Source: Chromera velia (Eukaryota > Sar > Chromeraceae). Taken from it: a stretch of DNA of 20,000 nucleotides. Below the pieces are notes generated by a model. It did not search any database, was not told the origin of the DNA, and saw only the letters and a program-made list of their open reading frames with translations. A program made the translations under genes and the position numbers. The stretch covers positions 1 to 20,000 of the forward strand of contig JAHBMJ010000304.1 of assembly GCA_018398765.1 (NCBI GenBank), read 5' to 3'. Positions 1 through 8,662 of this stretch are shown piece after piece. The number at the start of each line of letters is the position of its first letter. Position 1 is the stretch's first letter.

Positions 1-578
1 TGCAAGGAAAGAAAAGTTTCATGTCAATGTTAAATGACAGTAAATGATTTGAAAAGTAAATTTTCTTCAGGACTAGATTTCTTTAAAGTTGAATGCATCT
101 ATAATTTATTTTTTATAAAAATGCACACAAATTAATGTCCAGGGTATGCGCAGCTGCGCGCGCGGCGATCGGTCTCGGGCATTCTCCGACGGGATTTCTC
201 GGGCTCTGCACCACTTTGGAGTCTGTTCAATGTCAGAGTATCTGTTGAGTCCATTTCTGTCGGATTGGGTTTCGTCATATGATCCATCTGTGACACGAGC
301 TCGTGTACAGATTTTCTGCTGGATCGAAGCCTTGTGGATCTGACGAGAATTAAACAGGTTTCTCGATTCTGTCATCGCACGCTACAGTTGTTCAGTCTGA
401 CATATGCGGTCTCCTTAGTTCCAGAGCCTGCATGAGGGGCAGCTCGGCGAAGATATTTGTATGCCGAAACCGTCATCCCGAACTTGACCCTCCCGATCGT
501 GACTGACTGCGTGGAATTGGCCGAATCTGGAACACACTTATTTAAGTGGGATTAACCGTTGGCTTTTGGACAGTGAAA
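1..578. other. Upstream intergenic region, no supported gene
   Basis: The first 140 bases are AT-rich and the rest is of mixed composition. The longest open frame here (minus strand, 375 down to 106, 89 codons) starts with ATG. It has no recognisable domain, and no splice site or repeat supports it. The stretch most likely holds the 5' flank and promoter of the plus-strand gene beginning near 579. No clear TATA box or other promoter motif was identified. Confidence 0.4.
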
Positions 579-1261
579 ATGAGCAGGTTTCACGAGGTGA
601 ATATTTCAGGAAGCCTGTCGGTGAAGAAGAGTCAGATTCCTCTTGGGAAGATTGACATCACCAAGACCGGTGGCATTGTTACTCTCTGCTTTTGTTCGAA
701 GACTGGGACCGCCTTTGCCTACATGGTCGGTCTGTGGCTTGGCTTGGTTTGGTTTGTGAAACCTCCTGACTGATATTCAGCGTGTTCAGCTGTTCCCTTT
801 TCTTGTTGGTCCTTCATGGTCTCTCCCACTTCTCTCCATTCCCTTGGTCCCTGCTCTCTGTCTTCGCGTTCCCATACGTCAACGTAGGTAAGCAAGAGTG
901 GGTCAGCTGGGAGAGAAGTGCACGGAATCGAATCCAAAAAAGGAATTAAGAGCTGTGGAGGCTAGTGTGGAGGAATAATTGATCTTCCCGTTGCCTTTTT
1001 TAATTTATGTTTTTTCCCCGTCTTGTTTTCACCGTCTCGTTCTCTATCTAGTTTCCCTTCTTTCGATTCCCTTTTTCTGACCCAGCCAGCGTACTGTGTG
1101 TGTATGCGTCTACGTGTGTCTGTGGGGGTGGGATAGACGAAAGAGAAAGGGGGACGGGAACAGCAGGGCTTTGGACTCTCGTGTCTGTTCTTCCTTCCTT
1201 CCTTCCTTCTTTCCTTCCTTCCTTCTTTCTTTCCTTCTTTCCTTCTTTCCTTCTTTCCTTC

Positions 1262-1292
<31 letters not shown>

Positions 1293-3474
1293 TTTTTTCT
1301 TTCTTTCTTTCCTTCTTTCCTTCCTTCCTTCCTTCCTTCCTTCCTTCTTTCCTTCCTTCCTTCCTTCCTTCCTTCCTGCCTGCCTGCCTGCCTGTGCACC
1401 GATTTCGCCCGGTTCTTCCTTCCTGTCTGTGCAGCAATTTGTCCCGGAAGAATGCCAAGTCGTGGACGAGGATCCTCTCTTGACCCTGTGCTTTGACCGT
1501 CCAGTCACTCTGCATTTCAAAGCATCGCATGGAGATTTCAAGAGCAACACCAGAGTGTCGCAGGAGTCGTGGAGCTTCACTTTACATGAGCAGGATCCAA
1601 TCGAGAGAAAGAGGCGGACAGAAACAGAGGGGTTCCTCTCCAAAGCTGGCCTGGGTAAGGCAAGCCACAAGCATAGACAGATGGATGCGTGCTTTCTCTC
1701 TCCCTCTCTCTCTCCCTCCCGCTCCCCCCCGCCCCCTCCCCCCCCTCTCTCTTTCCTCTCTTTCTTTCTCTCTCCCTCTTTCTGCCGTGCGTCGCTCTCT
1801 CATTCGTTCCTGCTCTTTCCTTCCCTTCCTTCCCTCCCTGCCTCCCTTCCTTCTCTTCCTTCTTTCCTGTGCGTCTTTACTTCTAATTCGTTGTGTGTGT
1901 TGCCTCTCAATGGTCCTCTCGCATGTTGTGGTGCTCTTTGTCCCATTTTCCGCCCTAGCTGTGCATTCTTCTTCTGCATCCCTGCATTGGTCTGGCACTT
2001 CTGTTTGCATGCTCTCTCTGTCTTTTTCTTTTTCTTTCCTTTTTTGCCCTCCCTGGCTCTACGCTGCCGCTGCGCTGTTTGATGATGTTTTTCATCCCTC
2101 GTTCTTTTTTTGTGTCTGTCTGAATTTCGTCCAAGAGGACTCGCAGGAGTGCCGAGACGAAAGAAACCTGAAGGACTCTCTGGGAGACCTGGAGGTGCAG
2201 ATCCTTTTCGTTCAGGCAATTGTACACTTGCATTTTCAGTTCCAGGCTCAGCCCTTGCCTGGATGAACCCTTTTCTAAAGAACCCCCTGATGCGTGCTGT
2301 CAGTAAAGGTGCACATGGGCAGCCGCAGAGGCCCGCCCGGGTCCCCCCCAACCGGTCGGTGCCACTCCCTTAAGGAAACAGCAGGGGAAGGGAACAGCTG
2401 GCGTGCAGCAGCAGCAGCAGCAGGCCACCAGCAGCAGTCTGGAGTCACAAACCGCCGGGGGGGGTTAACAGCAGTTTTGGGCATGCTGAGCCTTGGAAGA
2501 TGAAGGGGAATGGAGGGCCGAGGGGGGACTCTGGGGCGTCTCGATGGCAGGAGGCCAAAAGGAAAGACACAGCAGCAGAGAGTGAACAGAAGAAGGGGGG
2601 GGGTGTCTCGATGCACTGCTTTGATTCAAAGGCGCGAACGTCAGTCTTTCTGTCTCCTTCAGCCCATCTGGTGTGTGTGTGTGTGTGCGTGTGCGTGTGC
2701 GTGTGTGTGTGTATGTGTTGGTCTTCTCGACTCGAATTGATCTTCAATTTGGCCTGTGGTTGGTTGGCTGATATCGTTTCCCTTTGGGATTCCATCCGGA
2801 TCTGTTCCCTTTGCTCCATTCCTAGCTGGATAAATGTGCTGGGACGGCTGTGTTTTTTGCCGTCTCCTCCCCTCCTTTACAGCCCCACCTTGCCCTGATA
2901 AATTGCCGTCTGTGCATCCCCCCTTGTCAATCATGCGGTGGTTCCTGCATGCCTCGCTCATGCCACAACGAGGGGCTGACCGGCTGGCTGTGTTTTTTGT
3001 CTCTCTCTCTCCCTCATCCACCCCCTGCCTACGGGAATTTCTGCATGGAGCACAACATTCGCCTCCAGACCTGCCTGGCTCTCCACTGCTGTGCCCTCCT
3101 TCAAGCGCACCCCTTTCCCTGTCGAGAAACGGAAACCTCCCCCCAACCCGAACTCCCACTCTCACGCCAAGTGCGAACAGTGGGGGCTATCCTCGGGGAG
3201 ACAGGAGGAAGGGACGCTGTCGTCGCACGCCAACAAAGGGTCCTCCTCTGTCTCGTCCGAAGGGGGAGGGGGAGGCGGGATTCTCCGACAGGAGAGGGAA
3301 GTTCCGTTCCTCCCGAGTCATGGGGGGAATGGGGAGAAGAGAAGGACCATGGAAGTTGAGTCAGACACGGGGGGGGGGAATCGTCAGACTCCTCCGCTGG
3401 GTCCGCTTTCACCCAAAAGTCTCTTTTCTCAAGGGTCAGTTGGTTGGTTGGTTTGGCGGCAGAAAGAAAAATGA
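579..3474 (+). CDS. Putative six-exon gene, unknown function, Cys-rich internal segment
   Basis: I do not recognise this gene. A phase-consistent model is: exons 579-725, 1435-1654, 2136-2194, about 2398-2670, 2883-2989 and 3069-3474, giving about 403 residues. Supporting borders are the acceptor CTGTGCAG before 1435, the donor GGTAAGG at 1655, the acceptor TTTACAG before 2883 and the acceptor CCTCCAG before 3069. Exon 2 has balanced, protein-like composition (for example VDEDPLLTLCFDRPVTLHF). Exon 5 encodes six cysteines spaced C-x2-C-x3-C-x2-C-x3-C-x4-C, which could bind zinc but matches no family I can name. The last exon is rich in Lys, Ser and Gly. Introns carry a TTCC microsatellite (intron 1) and a GT repeat (intron 4). 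The weakest points are the first exon and the start of exon 4, whose acceptor is purine-rich. An 8-base G run at 2457-2464 could hide a length error. The gene could continue into the ankyrin gene, because a splice 3434 to 3933 keeps the frame. Confidence 0.45.
1191..1394 (+). repeat. TTCC/TTTC microsatellite in intron
   Basis: About 200 bases of CTTCC/CTTT units end in four CCTG units. It lies within the first predicted intron (726-1434), where it forms an extended pyrimidine tract before the acceptor CTGTGCAG. The long Lys-Glu-Gly-Arg or Phe-Leu-Pro-Ser open frames across it are repeat artefacts. Confidence 0.9.
1681..2112 (+). repeat. Long CT-rich intronic tract
   Basis: Dense CT, CCT and TTCC runs fill the predicted intron 1655-2135, between the donor GGTAAGG and the acceptor GTCCAAG. 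The pyrimidine-rich strand is the sense strand of the gene. Open frames here are low-complexity Ser, Leu and Pro strings with no sign of selection for protein. Confidence 0.7.
2671..2712 (+). repeat. GT dinucleotide repeat at an intron start
   Basis: A GT/GTGC run begins exactly at the predicted donor of intron 4 (2671-2882). The donor dinucleotide is therefore part of the microsatellite, and the exact splice position could slip by multiples of two. Confidence 0.8.
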
Positions 3475-3915
3475 AGGGAAGCCAAGGGTTGTTGATCGAG
3501 AGTGCATGCTGTTACTTCTTCGCAATCCTTCCTCCGTAGCATCTGTTCTTTTCTCTCTGTAATTCCTTCTCATCTGGCGCACTTTCTCTTCTTCCTCATT
3601 CCATCCTCTAACTTCGCAATTTCTTTTTGTCGTTCTGTTTTCATTCTGCAGTAACATCTGACCATCTATCCGTATTCAATTTCCATGCAGAGAATACATG
3701 CAGCTGCTGCCAATGGTTTTTGCCGGCTCCCCTCTACTCTCCTCTGCCCCATCAAAGGAGAGGGAGGATCGTGTGTGTAATCCTCTGAATCCCTTGTTTT
3801 TTTTTCATGAGCAGCGCCCGCCCGAATGAGTGTGCGGGTGAAGTCTGAAGAAAGTAACGATCATGTGTCATGCGCTATCGATCGACAAAAGTAATTAATA
3901 GACAATCACGCGCTG
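3475..3915 (+). other. Spacer or intron between two plus-strand coding blocks
   Basis: No coding frame is convincing here. The stretch has pyrimidine-rich segments at 3530-3650, acceptor-like sites TTCTGCAG near 3651 and CATGCAG near 3690, and a T-run followed by GAGCAG near 3815. It may be an intergenic region with an unseen promoter, or intron sequence if the coding blocks on both sides belong to one gene (donor GGGTCAGT at 3435, acceptor CCTGCAG ending at 3932). Confidence 0.4.
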
Positions 3916-6164
3916 ATGCTGCCTGCCTGCAGGGATATGTTCGAATCGGCAGGCGACGGAGAGAGACCCCGACAGTCCGACGAAGGAGAGGAGGACGAAG
4001 AAGCATTCGAGTGGGAGGAGGAGGAGGGGGGGGAGGAGGAGGAGCCTCCGTGGAAGACGAAAATGATCAAGCGCTACTTCGGTCCACGTGAGTCTGTCCG
4101 TGTCCGTGAGGACCCTCCGATCGTTCTCTGTGCGATGCGAGGCGATCTAGGGGGTGTGAGGCGTTGTGTAGAGGAGGGGGGGGACATAGAAGCGTGTGGT
4201 TTATGGACCGAGACGGAAATGTCAGCGGTAATCAATGAGTATACATGGAGAAAAGACACAGCTCTCGTGGCTGCGTGCCGATTCGGTCACCCGTCGGTCG
4301 TCTCCTTTCTTCTCGTGAAGGTGCAGACCTGCATCCAAAGTCCTCTCTCAGCTGTGACGGCCACGACACAGCCCTCTCGATTGCGAAGAAAAAAGGACAC
4401 GCCGAGTGCGTGCGTCTCCTTGAGGCTGCGCTGTTCAGAGAACAGAGTGAGAAGGCAGCGAAGGTCTTGCAGGACCATTTCAGACAAACCACAGAAGCAA
4501 AAGGGGAGGGAGGGGAGAGAGCCAGCTCTCAGACTAGGAAACAGAAGGAGGAAAACAAAGAGAATGATCATCAAGAGAACGCTGCAACTTCCCACCCCCT
4601 TGCATTCCCTCAATGTGGGGGGGCGTTTGCTGAGATGTCGACAAAGAAAGGAGGGAAAACAGAGTTCTCGTCACACACTCAGCAGCAGGCTGACCCTGCA
4701 TCTGCTTGTGTGTGGTATCTGAGCGGCATGCATTCCGTTGATGCTCTGAAACTCCGTCCGATTCCGTCTCCGACCGTCTGTGAATTTCAGAAAGGTCACC
4801 TCCTCTCCCATGCCACCGACGTTCTTGCCGATTTGGGCAAAATGTGTCTCGGGGGAAAGGGGACGGCACGCAAACCCCGAGAGGGGGCTCTGTGGCTCTT
4901 CCGGGCTTTGAACCTAAATGCCTCGCGTATGCCCGGGGACCTAGTTTCCGCCCGTTGCTACTACAAGAAGAGTCTGGGCGTGCGCCCGTTTGAGAAACTT
5001 CTTGGCCGACTCAGACGAGTGTGCTTCTCCTCTCACGGGAGGGGGGGGCTGCAGAATTCTGCAGTGAGGGTTGACGAGAAGGTTTGGGCGTCAATGGAAG
5101 ACTTTTCAGCCGAAAGGCAGAGGGGGGAAAGGGTGGATGATGAGGAAAGCAGGCTGATACGGGAAGAGAAACGTCGGAGAAGAGAAGAGGGCCGCAGAGA
5201 AAGGGAAGAAGAACAGCGTCGTTACGGTATGGAGAGAGAGCGGCTTTCTCAGGAATACAGAAAAGCAAGGGAAGAGGAGAGAGAGCGGGTTTCTCAGGAA
5301 AACAGAAGAGCAAGGGAAGAGGAGAGAGAACGATTTCTCAGGAATACAGAAACGTAAGGGAGGAGGAGATTAAACGCTGCCGCATGCTTCGCCCTGGCCC
5401 TGTGCAAAGACTTCACACGGGGGTCTGCACAGACCTCCGGCGGCACCAGAAAGACTTCTGCACCTACATGCACCCAGAGACGTCCACAGAGGGACAGGAA
5501 GGCCTTCCCCCTTACTGCAAGTACATGGCAGAGACAGGAACATGCCCGTCAGTCAGTCAGTCTGCAGGGGCTCTGCAGAGACTCAACTTGAATTCGACCT
5601 GCTGACCTGTCTTCCCATCTCCCTGCCTGCCTTTCTTTCTCGCCTCCTTTCTTTTCTTCCTTCCTTCCTTCCTTCCTTCCTTTTGGCCTTGCATGTACAT
5701 CCAATCCAATTCAGTTTCAGGGGTCAACTTTTCTTTCCTACCGACCGATTGAATGAACAATCATTCGAATGCGGACCTACCGTTAGTCTACACGGACTGC
5801 TTCATATGATTGACTCCCCACTTGTTCCTTGAGGAACTTCCTAGTGCTGAACGAACTTACTCGGCGCACGCGTGTGTGTGTGTGTGTGTGTGTGCATGCA
5901 CTCGCTCGCTCTTTGGATGATCGAATGAATGAAGAAGACACCACGAGTGTGTGTGTTCTGTAATGTCCTCCTGCATGGCACCCCAGCAGCTTCATTCCGA
6001 GCTTATCGTTCCACCGACCGTCCACGTCATTGCATGCGTGCGCGTGCAGATTCGGCGACCGGTGTCTGTTCAACCACCTGCCCTCGAGGTTTCAAAGTTT
6101 GGGACTCGGCGAGTGGACAGGCGGGGGCACGGGGGGGAAGAGAAAGAGGGGGCAGGAGAGATAA
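3916..6164 (+). CDS. Ankyrin-repeat and CCCH zinc-finger protein (frame broken)
   Basis: The model has two exons, 3916-5547 and 6050-6164, joined across a GT-AG intron of 502 bases. Once frame breaks are bridged it spans about 582 residues. The start is ATG 3916; ATG 3937 is an alternative. In order: a very acidic Glu-rich segment (residues about 20-50); ankyrin repeats (about 65-172), clear from DTALVAACRFGHPSVVSFLL and, in the next frame, DTALSIAKKKGHAECVRLLE; an uncharacterised middle; a charged Arg/Glu coiled-coil-like region with two to three repeats containing SQE(Y/N)R (about 400-475); and CCCH zinc fingers. The last finger, C-x8-C-x5-C-x3-H (CKYMAETGTC plus PFGDRCLFNH), forms only when the intron is removed. 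Known ANK-CCCH proteins bind RNA or DNA and ankyrin repeats bind proteins; an RNA-regulatory role is inferred. The frame shifts by one base near 4318-4321, inside an ankyrin repeat, and near 5331, inside the coiled-coil repeat. Each looks like a missing base. Length arithmetic agrees: 1,747 coding bases plus two gives a multiple of three. Sequence error or pseudogene are both possible. Confidence 0.8.
4110..4437 (+). other. Ankyrin repeat region
   Basis: The first repeat reads about PPIVLCAMRGDLGGVRRCVE followed by EGGDIEA. The second has the canonical DTALVAACRFGH helix pair and a GADL turn. The third reads DTALSIAKKKGHAECVRLLE. The expected ankyrin step from FLLVK to GADL requires one extra base at 4318-4321, where the sequence reads AAGGTG. 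The repeat on each side is intact, so the break is a point event, not an exon boundary. Confidence 0.85.
5384..5547 (+). other. CCCH zinc-finger segment, end of long exon
   Basis: The frame in use after 5331 encodes VCTDLRRHQKDFCTYMHPE and then CKYMAETGTC. The second is the front half of a CCCH finger. The first resembles the back half of another finger. In a neighbouring frame just upstream (5400-5420) lies LCKDFTRG, a typical finger opening. A missing base in the G run at 5419-5423 and an extra C near 5391-5400 would join it in frame, giving a tandem CCCH pair. The last finger is supported directly; the first is inferred. Confidence 0.6.
5548..6049 (+). other. Intron splitting the last CCCH finger
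   Basis: It starts GTCAGT after TGCCC and ends GCGTGCAG before ATTCGG. It is a phase 2 intron. Splicing places Pro-Phe-Gly-Asp-Arg after the second cysteine and completes an exact C-x8-C-x5-C-x3-H finger, which is strong support for the junction. It contains a TTCC microsatellite (5632-5683) and a GT repeat (5866-5894). Confidence 0.8.
6050..6164 (+). CDS. Last exon of the ankyrin-CCCH gene
   Basis: After the acceptor GTGCAG, the first base completes a proline codon. Then FGDRCLFNH supplies the third cysteine and the histidine of the finger. A short Gly/Arg/Lys-rich tail follows and ends at TAA 6162-6164. An alternative donor (GAG|GTTTCA, 6089) exists, but I found no good downstream exon for it. 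Confidence 0.7.
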
Positions 6165-7050
6165 TTAATGTGTGTCTGCATGAGGTCTTTGGGCTCTATT
6201 TAACTTCTTTGTTTCCCGGCGCCTTCTTGAGCCCCCCCCCCCCTACATGTCATCGCAATGTGCGTGCTTCTATTTGTGTGTGTGGAGGAAGACAGAAGGG
6301 GGGGACAGGAGAGGGGAAAGAAAGTGCGGAACATGATAGCTCGGTTGAGGCCATAATTTTGTCCTTCATCACTCACTTGATTCCGTCAGTCAAAATATTT
6401 GTATCGCATCGAAATATTTGTATCGACAATGGATGGACTCATCAATGGTCTCTCTCGTGCGTGCATCTTTCTTTCATGGTTTTGGTGTGCGATCGTCCAA
6501 GCTCTGTTTTTCGTTGAGGAAAAGAGGAGAGACGTGAATTTTTTCAAAAGCCGGCAGGGCGGGGGGCAAGAGGAAGAAAGGCGATGCGGGAGGCAGGAAG
6601 GTAAAGGATCATAAATTCTGCATGGAGACCCGAAGCATTCAGAGCGTAAATGGTCGTTTGTTTGGCTTTTCAATCCTCTTCTCATTCCACGAGTTGCCGG
6701 CCTCCCTAGCATTTCTCGCGCGTCTGTCCGCTTTATCTTTTTCGTTCCTTAGGCCTTTCTGCCTTCTTTCCTTCCTTCCTTCCTTCCTTCCTTACTTCCC
6801 TACTTCCTTCCCTTCCTTTCCTTCGAACCTTCCTTTCCTTCCATCTCGTTACTTCTTTCTTACTCTATTCCTTCCTTCCTTCCTGTCTTTCTTCCTTTTT
6901 TTTTTTCTTTCTTTCTTTCGTTCCTTCCATTCTTTCTTTCTTTCTTTCTTTCGCGCGCTCGCTCGCTTTGCATCCTTCGTGGCGTGAAGCATTTGACAGA
7001 ACTTCGCTTATTCCAGGTGAGAAAGGGATAGCTTGCATTGTTTATCGCAG
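6165..7050 (+). repeat. Gene-free stretch with pyrimidine microsatellites
   Basis: This follows the stop codon of the ankyrin-CCCH gene. It contains a 14-base C run (6229-6242), a diverged TTCC/TTTC microsatellite (6760-6955) and a short CGCT repeat (6953-6966). The pyrimidine strand is plus, as in the introns of the genes to the left, so part may be transcribed 3' sequence. I found no credible coding exon. Confidence 0.5.
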
Positions 7051-7053
7051 CTC

Positions 7054-7090
7054 TGTGTGTGTGTGTGTGTGTGTGCGCGCGCGCGCGCGT
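7054..7090. repeat. Alternating GT then GC tract, Z-DNA-prone
   Basis: 37 bases of unbroken purine-pyrimidine alternation, TG units followed by GC units. Such tracts are known to favour left-handed DNA under negative supercoiling. It sits near the boundary between the gene-containing left part and the AT-richer block. Confidence 0.85.
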
Positions 7091-8030
7091 CTTTTTCTCC
7101 TGTTTTGTGCATCAAATTTGTCAAGTGCATATTAGAAAATGACTGAAATTGGATGGACATCGCATTTTTTTGTCTGTATCAGAGTAAGGACAAGAGGAAG
7201 AAAGAATATGAAAGATACATGCATCCAACTTGTATCGACTCGTGACTGCATGTCGTTCTGTACTCCTCTGACCCCGAAATCAGACAGAGTGCAGACTCTT
7301 TAGTTAGCTAGTCAGAAGAGAGTCGAATCCCTAGAGTAGCGAGTAGCTAGAGTGAACCTCACCGACCTGCAGTTGGACAGCACAAACAGTTGGCGCGCAC
7401 GCGTGCTGAGTGCGAAACACTGGCAACGGGGTCAGACGGATGAGGTTTTCTCCCTTTTTGGGAAGTGGTTCGCGGAATGGGGACAAAGCCAAGCCAGGCT
7501 ACCGTTTTTGCCCGTCTCTTCAGCCGTCTCCGTCATTCTACCACCGTCTGCCTCAAAACAGGCAGGCTAGAAGGAGCTTTGGGGCGAGATATGAAGGTGA
7601 AAGGGCGCAACCTAACCTAGCCTATCAGAATGAAGGTTCTCTGGCTCTTCTTTCTTCTGATTGAGCTAGATTTCGGCAGAAAGAGGACAAGACCACGCGT
7701 TCTGTGTGATGATGTAAGACCACTCTGCCTTGCCGCGGGAATTCAGTGAGTGGCCGTCACGGGAAAGCCGTTCTTGCCTGTGTTATCTTCCTTCGTGGGA
7801 GAGGACTGCCCTAGCAGTGTGTCCAGCTGCGTATTGAACCAGCCGAACGTTAGACGCTCGTTTATGGGCCGATAGCGATGGTGAATGATGATGATGATGA
7901 GAGTGAACTAGAAGAAGCTAGAGTGATGAGTGAAGTTGACAGTAAGGGTTGTTAGTCCGAAGGTAGCTGTGAGCGCAGTTGCCCAAAGTACCAGAGTGGT
8001 TGAATGGAGTGAATAAATTTCGCTAAGTCA
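7091..8030. other. Gene-poor region, probably old transposon-derived sequence
   Basis: Short open frames (for example 7352-7570 and 7410-7664, plus strand) have no recognisable domain and no splice-site support. The segment around 7843-7894 resembles 11421-11470 in the same orientation, which suggests a dispersed repeat. The sequence has a run of GAT units at 7886-7900. No terminal repeats were found to delimit an element. Confidence 0.4.
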
Positions 8031-8114
8031 GAAGTCGATCCGAAATCAGGAATTCTGTGTGTGTTTTTGGGTGGTCAATTGGCTGACGATTTTGATGATT
8101 TTGTTTGTGGACGC

Positions 8115-8147
8115 ATGTGGAACTTTCCACAATTCGATTCCACATGT
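8115..8147. repeat. Inverted repeat with 9-bp arms
   Basis: CATGTGGAA near the left edge pairs with TTCCACATG near the right edge, so a short hairpin is possible. The arm word is the same TGTGGAA that makes up the tandem array just downstream, suggesting a common origin. Confidence 0.6.
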
Positions 8148-8178
8148 TAATTTTGTGTCATGTTTCATTTCGGTTGTT

Positions 8179-8269
8179 TGTGGAACTTCTGTGTGGAACT
8201 TTCATGTGGAACTCTCCTGTGGAATCCTAGTGTGCAACTCTCTTGTGGAATCCTAGTGTGGAACTTCAG
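8179..8269 (+). repeat. 13-bp tandem repeat, seven units
   Basis: Seven consecutive 13-base units begin TGTG(G/C)AA. They fall into an AACT-type and an AATCCTAG-type; units four and six are identical. A related palindromic copy (TTCCACAATGTGGAA) lies at about 8297-8311. The unit length is not a multiple of three, so the open frame across it is unlikely to be coding. Confidence 0.85.
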
Positions 8270-8319
8270 ATCCATAATATAATTCCTAATAATTCCACAA
8301 TGTGGAACTTTCCATACGT

Positions 8320-8662
8320 ACTATGTTTATACGGCCCTATAGGTTCGAAGTCTGAGTCTATGTTTAAGGCATTCACCCACATGCCGTCTGGCTGTCTCAG
8401 ATAGCATGAATGATTTACTTCTTTTCCTTTTGTCCATTCAATCTACTACCATCACTTCTCTTTACTATGTTCCTATCATTCTTCAATTAGTTCAACATGA
8501 CAATGTAATTAATGTAAGTTATTATGTAATATATAAATCAGTAATATTTAATATTTTTAAGTTTATTTATCAGATTGTTGGTTAGCCGAATTCATAAAAA
8601 AGCCATTAAGCTAGTCAAAAGCTAGGTCAAAAGGTTCACAGATTAAAAAAATGGCTTTAAAA
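8320..8662. other. AT-rich stretch without detectable gene
   Basis: This is strongly AT-rich sequence with frequent stops in all frames. I see no repeat of note apart from being the left flank of the inverted-repeat element beginning at 8663. Confidence 0.5.

Noticed and set aside
106..375. 89-codon minus-strand frame near the left edge
   Set aside because: It starts with ATG and has normal composition, but no domain, splice or context support.
962..1530. Long Lys-Glu-Gly-Arg open frames on the minus strand and Phe-Leu-Pro-Ser frames on plus
   Set aside because: They are translations of the TTCC microsatellite in an intron; all frames stay open because the repeat lacks stops.
5542..5832. 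Continuation of the zinc-finger gene through 5548 without splicing
   Set aside because: Reading through gives a short tail that destroys the CCCH finger, while the splice to 6050 restores its exact spacing.
7352..7664. Two overlapping plus-strand frames as a gene or retrotransposon piece
   Set aside because: No reverse transcriptase, protease or integrase motif is visible, and no long terminal repeats flank the region.
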